Assembly: GCA_037143335.1 (NCBI GenBank)
Contig: JBAWZA010000007.1
Location: 1-64,000, forward strand
Length of the DNA: 64,000 bases
Direction: 5' to 3'
From: PALSA-1296 sp037143335
GTDB taxonomy: Bacteria; Bacteroidota; Ignavibacteria; Palsa-1295
The stretch's first letter is position 1. Every line of letters begins with the position of its first letter. A program made the translations under genes and the position numbers. Below the pieces are notes generated by a model that saw nothing but the letters and a program-made list of their open reading frames with translations, did not search any database and was not told where the DNA came from. Positions 50,601 to 60,900 of the stretch are shown here, piece after piece.

Positions 50601-51256
50601 TCAACCAAGTGGGAGTAATTCATATTTTTTGGGACAATGTAACTGGCCCAATTTTTTACACGACTGTGTAGGTGTTCATCGTGATGAAGTGCAGCACAAT
50701 ACGCAAGGAATTTTTCGATCGGATTCTCACCTAATGTTGCAAGCTCTGTGCTCTCAATCTTTTGATACTCCATGAGTGCCGATGCCATCATCGCTGTGGC
50801 AAGCTCATCATCGTTGGAAATAAAATTATCTGCAAACGTTGTCTTCAGAGTCTTATCATAAAAATCCACAAGTTCACCAGTAGAAGCTACTGCCATACAA
50901 CTCTCGAGTGTCGGGTATTTCTTGAGTGCCTGACGAAGGAGAATATCTTGCTTGAATTTGAAGATTACTTTCTCTCGGCTTGCAAGATCCAGGAGGGACT
51001 TACGACTCGTTTCGATACCGAATAACTCGGCTACGAATGCGCCGATATGCGGAGCGAGGTCAACGAGCAACTGCGAAATCTCAACCGGAGTGTGTCCTTC
51101 GCCCATTGAAGTGGCATACTTCGTCCACCGCTGGTGGAGTAAGGCATCCTTCTCGGCAATCCTGGCGAGGAATATGGTGTGTAACTCTGATAATTTTTCG
51201 GGTTGGTAGAGATCGGGATACTGGAAGCCCGGAATTCCTAATTGTAGTATTGACAC
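47684..51256 (-). CDS. Fused flavin/iron-sulfur oxidoreductase, NfnSL- or GltD-PyrK-like
   Basis: A 1190-residue single polypeptide. Residues 1-255 are a helical region I do not recognise. Then two iron-sulfur blocks as in GltD/NfnL: C263-x2-C266-x7-C274 with C297, and C329...C337-x2-C340-x3-C344. A GltD-like FAD/NAD(P)H part follows, with GLGPAG at 403-408 and VVIGGGLTAIDTATELA. From about 870 there is a ferredoxin-reductase/PyrK-like part with FHPGQFYRLQN, VIVMGPTGTP and LLAGGGLGNA, ending in the PyrK [2Fe-2S] motif CMMKEVCAQC...FVFSC. This corresponds to NfnL and NfnS joined in one chain, as in enzymes linking NAD(H), NADP(H) and ferredoxin. No cofactor was tested. A single-gene unit. Confidence 0.82.
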   Translation of the reverse strand: MSILQLGIPGFQYPDLYQPEKLSELHTIFLARIAEKDALLHQRWTKYATSMGEGHTPVEISQLLVDLAPHIGAFVAELFGIETSRKSLLDLASREKVIFKFKQDILLRQALKKYPTLESCMAVASTGELVDFYDKTLKTTFADNFISNDDELATAMMASALMEYQKIESTELATLGENPIEKFLAYCAALHHDEHLHSRVKNWASYIVPKNMNYSHLVEIIHPDELIKEKFIGPEAEYRRRDGFALTDERMNSREVRGETEYCIFCHDRSKDSCSKGLHEKDGSLKKNPLGIQLAGCPLDEKISEMHLLLSQGDAISALALVILDNPMCPGTGHRICNDCMKGCIYQKQSPVNIPQAETGALTDVLRMPWGVEVYGFLTRWNPLNIKRPYALPFNGKKVMVVGLGPAGYTLSHYLLNEGYGVAGIDGLKIEPLPQELTGAVQNGNWIAPKPIEHWDEIYSNLNSRTMDGFGGVAEYGITVRWDKNFLTLIYLTLSRRNTLAIYGGVRFGGTVTIEDAFDGYGFDHIAIASGAGKPTIVPMKNNLIRGIRKASDFLMALQLTGAAKKNTLANLQVQLPAVVIGGGLTAIDTATELAAYYPVQVEKILERHKILSKEYDEDVLLSRLSAEDKHILQIFLDHGRQIRMERERAHSSGEKPNFIPLIRKWGGVTLVYRRSLNESPAYRLNHEEVEKSLEEGIYYVENMSPVEAIEDEHGAVKAMLFERQKEKDGKLRGSGEFIEIAAKSVCVAAGTSPNTIYEREFPGTFKKDKWNNFFQPFHLNGEFKEAEAGFFTSYQKDGKYITFYGDNHPRYAGNVVKAMASAKDGFPHVNYSLFKKYNIGSGEGFVPINTWFEFRKKLDDEFLGSVVRVERLTRTIVEVVIKAPAAARHFHPGQFYRLQNFERLAKEIHGTKLTMEGLALTGAWVDKEQGLLSLIVLEMGSSSRLVAALKPGEPVIVMGPTGTPTEIPENETVLLAGGGLGNAVLFSIAKAMKEKNNKVIYFAGYKDGSDLFKRDDVEAGTDQVIWSTDTGVEITPNRPQDAHFRGNIIQAMLAYHNGQLGVERLYPLGTVDRIIAIGSDRMMAAVKAARRQDGVLGQYVKENHTAIGSINSTMQCMMKEVCAQCLQKHVDPVTGAETGFVFSCFNQDQALDVVDFASLNERLKMNSLEEKISLAYFEHLLKVEPIEMV

Positions 51257-51311
51257 GTTGAAGGGTAGTTGTTCCTTAAAAGAGAATCAAAAAAATCTAT
51301 GTAGAAAAAAA

Positions 51312-52421
51312 TTACGCCACTGCTTCGGCAACTTGCTTCCGTTTGGCATCAACAATTCCCAAGAGCTTTGCAAAGGCTTCCTCAAATTTCTGCACGCCCT
51401 CAATTTGCAACTCCTCAGCAACGCGTTCAGTATCTATGCCAATTGCGCGAAGCGAATCTATAACATGGTGTGCTTCGGCTAAACCGGAAGCGAGAGTATT
51501 CGCTGCCACACCGTGGTCGCCAAATGCTTTGAGTGTATCATCAGGAACAGTTGTAACGGTCTCGGGTCCGATGAGTGGCTCAATATAGAGCACGTCACTA
51601 TACGCAGGATTTTTCGTGCTGACGCTTGCCCAGAGGCATCGTTGTACCTGCGCACCTGCTTCGCGGAGTTTCGCAAACTCGGCGCCATGAAAAATTTCAT
51701 TGAAGCGTTCGTAGGCAAGCTTCGCATTGGCATTCGCCGCTTTGCCAGCAAGTGATTGATGCTCCGCGCCTTTTGTCGAAAGTAATTTATCTACATTCGA
51801 ATCCACTCGGGATAAAAAGAAACTTGCTACGCTTCTGATACCAGAAATATCCTTACCAGCTTTGCGCCTATCTTCCAAACCCTGAATATAGGCTCGCGCT
51901 ACGTTTGTATAATTTTCCAAACCGAATAGCAGAGTCACGTTCACGTTGATGCCCTCGGCAATCGTCCGACGAATCGCTGGAATTCCCATCAGTGTGCCTG
52001 GAATTTTAATCATCACATTTGCGCGGTCAACCACTTTCCACAGGTGCTGGGCTTCGGCGATCGTTTCATCGGTATTATGTGCTATCGTTGGGTCGCATTC
52101 GATACTCACGTATCCATCTTCTCCACCGGTTGTGATATAGACCTCATGCAAAATATCCGCAGCAAGCCGGACATCGTCGGTCGTTAGCTTCTCGTAAATT
52201 TGTTTGGTGGATGTGCCAGCACCTATCAACGAGCGGATATCCTCGTCGTATTCCCTGCCACCTGAAATGGCCTTTTCAAAAATTGCGGGATTCGAGGTCA
52301 CACCCTTCAGACCCAAATCCTGAATCATGGCTGCCAAGCCACCGCTTGTCATGAACGACCGACCGATATTGTCGTACCAAAGGCTCTGCCCAAAATCCCC
52401 GATCTTTTTCCAAGTATTCAT
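51312..52421 (-). CDS. tal: Transaldolase
   Basis: It moves a dihydroxyacetone unit between sugar phosphates in the non-oxidative pentose phosphate pathway. At 369 residues it is the longer bacterial form (Tal type 2). Motifs: LKGVTSNPAIFEKAISGG at the N-terminus, VSIECDPTIAHNTDETI, and Schiff-base lysine K139 in VMIKIPGT. GVRSVASFFLSRVDSNVDKLL-like and LWASVSTKNPAYSD follow. It converges with nothing; its start lies 34 bases from the terminator of the barrel-protein gene upstream. Confidence 0.95.
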   Translation of the reverse strand: MNTWKKIGDFGQSLWYDNIGRSFMTSGGLAAMIQDLGLKGVTSNPAIFEKAISGGREYDEDIRSLIGAGTSTKQIYEKLTTDDVRLAADILHEVYITTGGEDGYVSIECDPTIAHNTDETIAEAQHLWKVVDRANVMIKIPGTLMGIPAIRRTIAEGINVNVTLLFGLENYTNVARAYIQGLEDRRKAGKDISGIRSVASFFLSRVDSNVDKLLSTKGAEHQSLAGKAANANAKLAYERFNEIFHGAEFAKLREAGAQVQRCLWASVSTKNPAYSDVLYIEPLIGPETVTTVPDDTLKAFGDHGVAANTLASGLAEAHHVIDSLRAIGIDTERVAEELQIEGVQKFEEAFAKLLGIVDAKRKQVAEAVA

Positions 52422-52454
52422 AACCGTTCGTTGTGTGAAAAATAAAGTGAAATA

Positions 52455-52484
52455 AAAAAGCTCTCGTTACAAACGAGAGCTTTT
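52455..52484 (-). terminator. Terminator of the barrel-protein gene
   Basis: GCTCTCGTT (52460-52468), loop ACA, AACGAGAGC (52472-52480), a perfect 9-bp stem. On the minus strand it is followed by TTTTTTATTT. It lies 30 bases after the stop at 52511 and before tal. Confidence 0.9.
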
Positions 52485-52510
52485 CCAAAGAAGTGTCTTT
52501 GACAACAATT

Positions 52511-53335
52511 TTAGTGGCCGATAAAATACCGCAAACAAGCCCCAAAGAAAAGAGACGAGGCAGTCCACTTATATGTAGAGTTATCAACCTGAGTAAAAGG
52601 TAGGTCATAACCTACGCACGGAGTAGCAACCCAACTACCATTCTCTGTAAGCGGGATGTCATAGTCAAATTGTGCACGTGCTCCGACGCGGAAAGCAGCG
52701 GTCACACCTGGCTCGTGATCTTTAACTTCAACGGCTGATGTCTGGTTGCTTTCGCTAACAGCACCAGCACCGGGAACTCCACTCGATGCCTTTACATCAA
52801 CAGACTTGTTCAAGCGTGAAGTCATCGGCAGGCCAGCACTAATACAGAGCTGAATCGCGGGACCAACTGGTGCTGGACCTGTTGTGAAATTATACTTATA
52901 GCCTAGATTGACAAGCAGGTAATTTAGAGTTGCAGTTTCCGAAGTTGTCACGCTACCATCTACGACAACGCCATTTTTCTTAGTCGGTATAATCGCTCGA
53001 GATTGATTCTGAGTAGTGAATTTTGATGACTTGGAGTCGTAGATTGCCTCTACGATGATAAAATTCTGCATAGTCTCTCCAAGAGGCAATTCCGCAGAAA
53101 GCCCAAAGAAAGGTGCCACGTCCGAGCCATTCTGCGCTGTGAAACAATCCGGCTCTGAGTTCAAAATAGCGAAGCTATTCGTCTTGTAACTAACAAGATT
53201 GATTCCAGCGATAGGTCCAATCAAGAAGCCGCCTGTTGACTCAGGGTTAAGCACCAATGAGCCTTGAGCGAATATCGGTGTTGTGAACCCAACGAAAGCT
53301 CCAACGAGAAAGAGTGAAAGAAGAAATTTTTTCAT
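52511..53335 (-). CDS. Outer-membrane beta-barrel protein, porin-like
   Basis: A 274-residue protein. I use ATG 53335: signal peptide MKKFLLSLFLVGAFVGFTTPIFAQ; an upstream ATG (53356) adds seven residues with no benefit. The mature protein has amphipathic strands (TGGFLIGPIAGINLVSYKT, MQNFIIVEAIYDSKS, NYLLVNLGYKYNF, AAFRVGARAQFDYDIPL) and ends WTASSLFFGACLRYFIGH. The pattern fits a small OmpA-like or OMP_b-brl_2 barrel. No ligand is predicted. It has a promoter candidate upstream and a clear terminator. Confidence 0.78.
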   Translation of the reverse strand: MKKFLLSLFLVGAFVGFTTPIFAQGSLVLNPESTGGFLIGPIAGINLVSYKTNSFAILNSEPDCFTAQNGSDVAPFFGLSAELPLGETMQNFIIVEAIYDSKSSKFTTQNQSRAIIPTKKNGVVVDGSVTTSETATLNYLLVNLGYKYNFTTGPAPVGPAIQLCISAGLPMTSRLNKSVDVKASSGVPGAGAVSESNQTSAVEVKDHEPGVTAAFRVGARAQFDYDIPLTENGSWVATPCVGYDLPFTQVDNSTYKWTASSLFFGACLRYFIGH

Positions 53336-53434
53336 ACTTAATCTAATGATGTGCAAAAGAGATGATACGTTGTGTTTGTGTACGTGTGTGTGTTAGAAAA
53401 ATAATCCGACTGCCTGTTACAATCAATCGGGTGT

Positions 53435-53442
53435 CAAATATA
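53435..53442 (-). promoter_or_regulatory. Bacteroidetes -7 element for the barrel-protein gene
   Basis: TATATTTG on the minus strand matches the TAnnTTTG -7 consensus of Bacteroidetes sigma factors. It lies 100 bases before the ATG at 53335. A weak TTTTC lies about 22 bases further upstream; the -33 element is poor. Confidence 0.45.
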
Positions 53443-53584
53443 CTGCTTTTTTTTGCGACCCCATGAAAAATCCATTTTTCCCGAAAGCGTACGAAAAGGA
53501 AAAACTGAACTTGTCTGTTAAGAATTCGTAGAACTCAAACGGTTTTCATAGTGGCACAACACAACCTATCAGCAAAATCAACAC

Positions 53585-56500
53585 TTACTCTTGAATAATA
53601 ATTCTCCCGCTGATTGGATGTTTTCGATCTACTTGAAACCGATAAAAATATGATCCGGTTGCAAGTCCGCGAATGCTGTAATCAGCCCTATATGCGCCTG
53701 CTTGGTGGTATTGGTCAGTGACCACACGTCCGGCGATATTCCCCAACTCATCAAAAAGAAGCAGAGAAATTTTGCCTTCGGTGCGGGTGAGATATTCAAA
53801 ATGCAGGGTGCCTCCGTCGTGCTTCGAGACTGGGTTCGGAGTGATCGGCTTAATCATTGATGGCGAGGTGCTGCTTTTAAGATACTCAGCAAGAACGGAA
53901 TCCCCGCACGTGTAGATGAGTGAAAATTGTGTGCCTTTTCGTGTGAGGTCAAGGCAAGCCGTAGGGCTTGTTCCTGCCGAAGTGGAGACTGCGATTGAAT
54001 CAAGGGAAACAAGAGTTGACTTCTCGCCACGTGGAGCAAGCGTTGGATAAAAATGAATCTCACCGAGCGATGTCATCGTACGATCTAATGTGTTCGGATT
54101 CGTCAGCACGAGAGTCAAGGTTCCGGTTTGCTCGTTGATGCTCGAACTATTATCTAAACTCCATCCGTAATTTGGGTGGTAAGCCGTAATCAATTTATCG
54201 CCCCGCAAGCTGAGAATTTGCGAATCATAATGATACGTTAGAGCAATTTTGGAGATACCCAATATTGAAGGGTCAGCACCTAATTCGTTCTTCGTGATCG
54301 AAACATCTATCGGAAGCACGAGAATGGTATTTTGTCCCGCTAAAGCCGATTGAATTGCAAAGATCGAAGAAATATCTGCCGCCATACCACATGCACTCCC
54401 TGATACGATTGCCTTTAAGGAGATGACCCTCCCAGATGGGTCGCGTAAACTTACGATAACCGTATCAAGATAGCTGCGCATCGTCACTCCAGGTTTTGGC
54501 ACAAACAACACCGGTATTTTCAGACTCGCGCCACCTAGGAGCGTTGCCTGCGTTGGTAGTTCTGGGATAAAAACTCCGGTGTCTGCACCGGAGACTGCTA
54601 TACCCAACACAATTAGCGGTGTACTTCCCGAGACATTGGCATTAATAAGAACTACGTCAGCCGATTTCGTGTCACACGAAAGTATCGGCGCTGGGATCGT
54701 AAATCCCTGTATTGTAGGTGCATTCAACTGAACTGATGCTACTGCAAATGCCGCTGGAATCTGAGAACATGCATCCGAGGTAATCGAAAATCCCGAGCTT
54801 TGTAGCGTATCAGTTGAATACGACGGATCAAACTGAACCATAATACTCAAGCAATGCCCGCTGGCTAAATGAACCGGAAGTGTCCGCCATATTCCATCTA
54901 CTGTATAGTTCGAAATGCGAAATGCCTTGCTATACGGTCCTGGCAATTGCGTCAACTCGGTAATGGTTACCACATCCTCATTATCATTACAGTAGCTCAA
55001 GACATCAGAAACCACGGGGCTACCATATTGAACAGTTGGTATAATAGCCGTGTCCTTTTTTGGGTCTAACCGACGGAAAATCTGATGCAATGTTGCTTTT
55101 ACTGTATTGGTCGTATCGCCACGATCACTAATCGCAAAGACTGAATAGGTGCGCACACCCGTTGTATTCACGTCTGGTATAAAGTTAAGGTTCACGGAAA
55201 ATTCTTCACCCGGTCCGAGCGTTATCGGCAGTTGAAGTGGCATCCCAGAAGGCGTAGTATAGACAAAAAATTGCTGTTTGAAATTCGTGTCCCCTTGGAA
55301 AATCAGTGTGTCAATAATGATCGGAGCAGTACCAGTTGATATAACCGTGAAGGTAAGTGGTATAGCTGTTCCGCAGACTGAAGATGTGTCAATATTCTTG
55401 GACATCATAGCTTTTGATACATTGCCACAGCCACGAAGTTCAGCAACCTTCCAGAGGTGATCGGGTGGGTTGCCAAGCGTTGGGCAATGAAAGTGCGCAT
55501 GAGAAACAATCGGACCTACACGGTCGGGCGTGAATACAAACTCAACAGGAGTTTGATCAAATGGCTGAATAAATAATGGCGAAAGTGATGAGACTGTTGT
55601 CGCAAGTTTGAAGCGAGGATCATCAATCGTGATTGTATCGATGACGATTGCTACGCTTGAAAGATTGCTGATGAAAATATCAGACCGATGCGTAGAACTA
55701 CCCACGATTTCACAACCAAAATCTTCGTTGCTCGCAAAAAAGTCTTGACCGCCACCAGTACCAATAACGACTGCCTTCATTGCAACGCACCCATCGGATA
55801 GCATAAGCGTATCGAATGCCGGAGTTGGGATTCGCGGAGTAAAACATACCGAGAGGTTGCGCGACTGCCCAGGAAGAATCGCCGAGCTACCACCTATCGT
55901 GCCGAGAGAGAACCCCTTATTCTTAAATACCAAATCAATAGATTTCCAAGAAAAAGGAATCGTCCCAGTATTGGAAATCACAAACGATTTACACGCCGTT
56001 ACACCGATTGCTCCCGAACCAAAGTTCAGAACGGGCGGGGTTATCGTTGCGCGTTGTGGAGTATAGGTACTGACGACATTCGTGCGATTACCAGCGTAAT
56101 CATGGATTTCGATTTTGCAAAACGCTTCCTTCGAGCTATCAATAACAAGAAGCGAATAAAATGTTGAGTCAGACGCAATACCAATTTGATACTGCGGATC
56201 AGGAGTATAGATCATGTTGTAAATCGAGTCCAATTTCATCTCCGAAATTTTCGAAGCACGGGGCGTTACGTGGTTATCAGCAACACTCACCATCGCATCG
56301 AAACAATCTCCTGATGTGGTGGTGATCGGCGGGACTGTATCAGGGTCGTTGAAAGTCCGCAGTCCAAGCGCACCGCTCCAAGCGTAGGACTCTTCCTTGC
56401 CAAACCCGTAAATATATACCCCAACACCTGAGTCTGAATTGATAACATGCGTACCCGGCTGAACCGAACCAACACGGAAAGCAGTATAATTTGAAAACGG

Positions 56501-57811
56501 CACAGGTTGCGAACTTGTATAAGGGTAGCTACTGATTGCTTTGCCGTCGAGTGTTGTAGAACCGATTGCCTGAGTGTTGACCATCAAGTTCACATAATTC
56601 TGAAAGATGTTGGTGATGCTCGGAGTCTGAAAAATAATGTGCTTTACGTACTGCTCAACCGAATTAATCACCACCATTGCTGGATCGCCCGCCGGAAATA
56701 AGTTTGAGCCGTGCTCGGCTTCCCATGTAGCGCTATTGATATATTGCACCAACAGGAATGGGTCTGAGCTTGACCATGTCGAAGCGTCAGTTATGTCGGG
56801 GCGGAAATACGAGCTATACTTATTTCCTAAGATACAATACTGATTCGTATCGCGAAAGATCACTTGTCCAGGCTTTGTTCCGATGACAAGATAGGTATCG
56901 CCACCAGTTCGTTGAGCAAATGGCACCGTCTGGTACGTCCGCGCCCATGTCCTTACTGGTGGGAGCATATCGCAAATATGATCGCAGTACAGATAATCAG
57001 CGGGGATATTCGAGCACTGTGTTGCGCCGATAACTCCGATAGGTTTATTGCTGGTAATTACCGTACTGGTAAGATCATAATTATCTGCATCCTGAGCTTG
57101 CGTACTCATGTACTGCACACACTGCCCACGTTGTAAGATTTCGGAGAATGTCACGCCTGCTTTGTGAATCACCAAATCGGGATTGTACGATGCGCGAATA
57201 TCAGCCGTTGGTGTGATTGTGCAAACGGTATTATTCTGGTTCGCGACGATGCTAAACTCCGATGGATAATCATCCACGCCAGGTGAATAGCCGACAAAAA
57301 GTGCTTGATAGGACGCAACAACGTACTCGGTACCCCAGCCAGTTGTTGGGATAATCAGCATACCATCCGATGATCCCGGATTCCGCGATAATAAGTACGC
57401 TGTCAAGTCAGCATCATCAGACCAGACATGAATTGCCTTATTTTCGACTTCACCACTTGTCGTTACCTCTGCCGAGAGATCAATATTTTGCGTAAACACC
57501 ACGCCAGCGGTTAGGCGTGTTCGAATATCGTTCAAGCCGGGGATATGGATATTGACAATCGTATTACTTGGCGATGCAACGTAGAGGTAGTAATACTTCC
57601 CTGCCTGATTATCGGCATTTTTGCACATTGTAAACCAGAGATCACGCCCGAGGTAGGTGTTCTCTTTTTGAAGCTTTGAGATGGTATGCTGAATTTGCGA
57701 TGTCTGAGAAAAAGCAGGCGGATGCAAAAACAAGAGGAAAAAAGCCACGACAGCACATGCTACACTCCGTGCACCCCAAAAATTCCTGCTTTGCTGTCTT
57801 CGTAGATTCAT
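53585..57811 (-). CDS. Giant T9SS-exported IgGFc_binding-like protein, paralogue 1
   Basis: A protein of 1408 residues from ATG 57811, which gives signal peptide MNLRRQQSRNFWGARSVACAVVAFFLLF...AFSQ; an upstream ATG (57907) lies in the terminator hairpin and is rejected. The IgGFc_binding-like domain spans about 30-510 (YLGRDLWFTMCKNADNQ, DYPSEFSIVANQNNTVCTITP, SNKPIGVIGATQC, VGVYIYGFGKEESYAWSGALG). Several ASH-like modules follow (RATITPPVLNFGSGAIGV...), then a cohesin-like module (about 1150-1290), then a T9SS tail (ITPNPVSKHDGGTLHFEY...SGRIIIQE). Cell-surface location is expected; ligand unknown. It is third in a tandem of three. Confidence 0.87.
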   Translation of the reverse strand: MNLRRQQSRNFWGARSVACAVVAFFLLFLHPPAFSQTSQIQHTISKLQKENTYLGRDLWFTMCKNADNQAGKYYYLYVASPSNTIVNIHIPGLNDIRTRLTAGVVFTQNIDLSAEVTTSGEVENKAIHVWSDDADLTAYLLSRNPGSSDGMLIIPTTGWGTEYVVASYQALFVGYSPGVDDYPSEFSIVANQNNTVCTITPTADIRASYNPDLVIHKAGVTFSEILQRGQCVQYMSTQAQDADNYDLTSTVITSNKPIGVIGATQCSNIPADYLYCDHICDMLPPVRTWARTYQTVPFAQRTGGDTYLVIGTKPGQVIFRDTNQYCILGNKYSSYFRPDITDASTWSSSDPFLLVQYINSATWEAEHGSNLFPAGDPAMVVINSVEQYVKHIIFQTPSITNIFQNYVNLMVNTQAIGSTTLDGKAISSYPYTSSQPVPFSNYTAFRVGSVQPGTHVINSDSGVGVYIYGFGKEESYAWSGALGLRTFNDPDTVPPITTTSGDCFDAMVSVADNHVTPRASKISEMKLDSIYNMIYTPDPQYQIGIASDSTFYSLLVIDSSKEAFCKIEIHDYAGNRTNVVSTYTPQRATITPPVLNFGSGAIGVTACKSFVISNTGTIPFSWKSIDLVFKNKGFSLGTIGGSSAILPGQSRNLSVCFTPRIPTPAFDTLMLSDGCVAMKAVVIGTGGGQDFFASNEDFGCEIVGSSTHRSDIFISNLSSVAIVIDTITIDDPRFKLATTVSSLSPLFIQPFDQTPVEFVFTPDRVGPIVSHAHFHCPTLGNPPDHLWKVAELRGCGNVSKAMMSKNIDTSSVCGTAIPLTFTVISTGTAPIIIDTLIFQGDTNFKQQFFVYTTPSGMPLQLPITLGPGEEFSVNLNFIPDVNTTGVRTYSVFAISDRGDTTNTVKATLHQIFRRLDPKKDTAIIPTVQYGSPVVSDVLSYCNDNEDVVTITELTQLPGPYSKAFRISNYTVDGIWRTLPVHLASGHCLSIMVQFDPSYSTDTLQSSGFSITSDACSQIPAAFAVASVQLNAPTIQGFTIPAPILSCDTKSADVVLINANVSGSTPLIVLGIAVSGADTGVFIPELPTQATLLGGASLKIPVLFVPKPGVTMRSYLDTVIVSLRDPSGRVISLKAIVSGSACGMAADISSIFAIQSALAGQNTILVLPIDVSITKNELGADPSILGISKIALTYHYDSQILSLRGDKLITAYHPNYGWSLDNSSSINEQTGTLTLVLTNPNTLDRTMTSLGEIHFYPTLAPRGEKSTLVSLDSIAVSTSAGTSPTACLDLTRKGTQFSLIYTCGDSVLAEYLKSSTSPSMIKPITPNPVSKHDGGTLHFEYLTRTEGKISLLLFDELGNIAGRVVTDQYHQAGAYRADYSIRGLATGSYFYRFQVDRKHPISGRIIIQE

Positions 57812-57891
57812 GTTAAAGAGGCATTCGGGGGGCATCTGTGTCACATACACATAGACAATGCAAGTTGTCCAAGTGTGACAGTACTTGAAAA

Positions 57892-57928
57892 TAAAATGAG
57901 GGTACAATTACTTTGTACCCTCATTTTA
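57892..57928 (-). terminator. Strong terminator between two giant paralogues
   Basis: TAAAATGAGGGTACAA (57892-57907) and TTGTACCCTCATTTTA (57913-57928) form a perfect 16-bp stem with loop TTACT. On the minus strand it is followed by TTTTC. It lies 10 bases after the stop at 57938, so the giant genes are probably separately transcribed. Confidence 0.88.
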
Positions 57929-57937
57929 TGCTACCAA

Positions 57938-60900
57938 CTATTTTTGAATGATGAACCTTCCGCTCGAAACGTAACGCTTATTGAGTGAATATCTGTACAC
58001 GTAGGTTCCTTCACCAAGCTTCGAGCCGTCGAAACGAACCTCATACGTACCAGCGGGGATGTATTGATCGTTGAGCACCTTCGCTACTTCACGGCCAAGC
58101 TCATCATAGATGGATAACGATACATTTCCGATGATGCGAGAAGTGTATTTGAAATCCAAAACTGAACCTGCCGAATTACCCGCTGGATTCGGACTGACTG
58201 GATATGCGCGGATCGGAATCTGCCCATTCATCCAACGTTGGAGCGTCGAATCACCGCAGAGATACACGAGGCTGAATGTTGAATCCTTACGAGCGACATC
58301 GGTGCACGAGCTAATCGTCACGTTTGATGTCGTGATGATCTTCGAGTCGGTTAGAAGTACTTGCGTAGATACCCCGGCTACAGGCAGTGAAGCCTTCAGA
58401 GAGATTGTTGCCAATTTCTTGCCAAGCTCTGCTTCAGTGAGTACCGATGAATTCTTCAGTACGATAAGAAGCGTCTGAGCAGCTACATCTAACTTCGAGG
58501 CAGCAAGATCAAGCGACCATGTAGAGCCAGCAGGGAAAGTAACTGCTTTGTTGAAATCGCCTTTCTCTAAATCAAGAATATTTTGATTATAGGAATATGT
58601 CAACTCAACACGATTGATGTTCAAATACGACACAGTTGGTGCAACCAAGGCATGTTTATCCAAATCAATCTGTACAGGAATATCAACGAACGTCCCAGCT
58701 GAAGCGACAGGATTTGTCGGCTTCGAAGTAACGGTCATATTCCAACCTTGGGCAATCGCAGTAATTGGTGCTGAGCTTGTGCTGTGGATTCCAGCTGCAT
58801 TTGTGAAATACACAACCACAACGGCATTGTACGTTCTAGCAGGAACCTCAGGGCTTGGCGAGAAACTAATCGGAATATTGAGTGGCGTTTTGGCTGCTAC
58901 TGCTATAGGCGGAGCAGGAGTAAGAGTCACATTGAAATTCGCCTTATCCGGACCAGTTATCACGATCGAATCGATCGTTCCACCAACAGCGTCGTTGAAG
59001 ACGGCATTATTCGTTTTGGAATCGCAACTGAAAATTGCTGGCTGAGTAAAGCCTGCCAACTGATTGCCTCCCAAAGTGACTTCAGCTTGTACGACTGCAT
59101 TCTCAGTTATATTACAACTATTGCTCGAAATTGCGAAAGAGTCAAGCTGAGTTGGATTACTACTATTCGATGGATCGAACGAAACCCAAACATCAAGACA
59201 TTGCCCTGGCGCTATATTCACAGGAAGTGCCTTATTCTTTGCAGGTACAAAGTGGAAAGCTGACTTCGTTGGATCAGATAGCTGGGTGATATCTTTGATC
59301 GTAGCTGTATCACCGCCATCATTACAAATTGTAAAGAAATTTTGTATGAGTCCCGAATTAAACGGCACCGATCCTAAGTCCACATTATTTTTCGAGACTA
59401 CAAAATCGCGATACTGAGCACAAACTGTAAGCGCCGCTACACCAATACGTGAGCCATCCGGACGTTTGATGACAAGCGTATCAACAAAACATCCTGACGC
59501 CTGAGGTGGCGGAGTGTAAAACACAGATGCAAATACTGTTTCTCCAGGTTTGATTGAATCAGGGAATACTGTGATCAAAGTACCTGAGGCATCTTCGAGA
59601 TCAAACTTGTTTGCAAAGCCCGAAGCAGATGTCACACCACCTACTGACCCAATCACATCTGAAATAGTATAAATACTATCAATCCGATTGGTGATAGGTA
59701 CTTTCACTGAGACAGGTACACCACAGTCTGTAAGGGTTGTACCAGGCGATGGTATAACATCCGGAGCACAGCCAATTCCCCAGATAGTGTCCGATTTGAT
59801 TGTGCGCTTGCCAGTTTGCTTATCAATATTGAGAGCGTGAATCACTGTAAAATAGGAGCCTTTGGTTGGCGGATTAAACTTCACTTCTATGCCATAAGTA
59901 CCGAGGATACTGCTTCCTGGAATTATGAACGGGAATTTATTCGTAGCGGGCGAAGCTTTATCGTAGGTAAAAGCCCCCGAACCTTCCAACCAGATCGAAT
60001 CAATCTGCACTGGAGTCTCCGTAGGGTCAGTAATATTATATCCCACTGAAGCTCGGTTCGAATTTAGGATCGTGCAATCGAAGGCATATCCACCAAGATC
60101 AAAACTTGGTTCACCTCCGTTACCTTTGACAACGGAAGAAATTCCGGAGCATTCATCGTTAAGAATCAAAGTGTCCGTTACCGTAGGCGGTCTATTGGAT
60201 AAGAATTTCAGCTTCACAATCCGACAACCTCCGACTGGAATATCTCCGCTGACAACACTGTCAATGCTAAATCCATGAGCGATTGCAGAGTCAGGAGTTT
60301 TAAATTTTAAGTTAGCTTTATCAAAATGGAAAGGTGCTTCGCCTATATTACAGATCGTATCATATTTGAAACCAGTACTGCCAACCAGCACTGTCCCAAA
60401 ACTAATCGGATTCGGGTACATCTTTGCCGTTACAGCTTTGTAAATACTTGTTACTGTCGTTCTATTTCCTGCGACATCATAAATCGACACGGATAAGTAC
60501 GCGTCCTTCCCGCTGTCGAGAATATGCATATTATAATACGAATGCTCCAAGTTTGCACCAGCAATGAAACTTGTGTCAGCCTCGAAATCAATATTTTCTA
60601 CGCTATCAGGTCCGTAAGAGGATAAGGTTGATTGCCCAACCCCTTGATCGGTAAAATCTACTCGTGCATTAAAACATGGCCCCCCAGGTATTGCAATGGG
60701 TGGGATTGTATCAGGGTCATTGACGGTCTTTGTTCCAAGTGCACCACTCCATGCGTAGGAATCATCGGTGCCGTAACCATAGATATAAACTCCAACACCA
60801 GTATCTGATGTAACTTGATGTTTGCCATCGCCAGCGGTTTGCTTATAGGTTAATCTATAACAGATCCAACCCGTTGCTCCGATATTAAACCTTTCTTTCA

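Noticed and set aside
57812..57907. N-terminal extension of the 53585 gene to ATG 57907
   Set aside because: The extra codons lie in the terminator hairpin of the preceding gene and push the signal peptide inside the protein.
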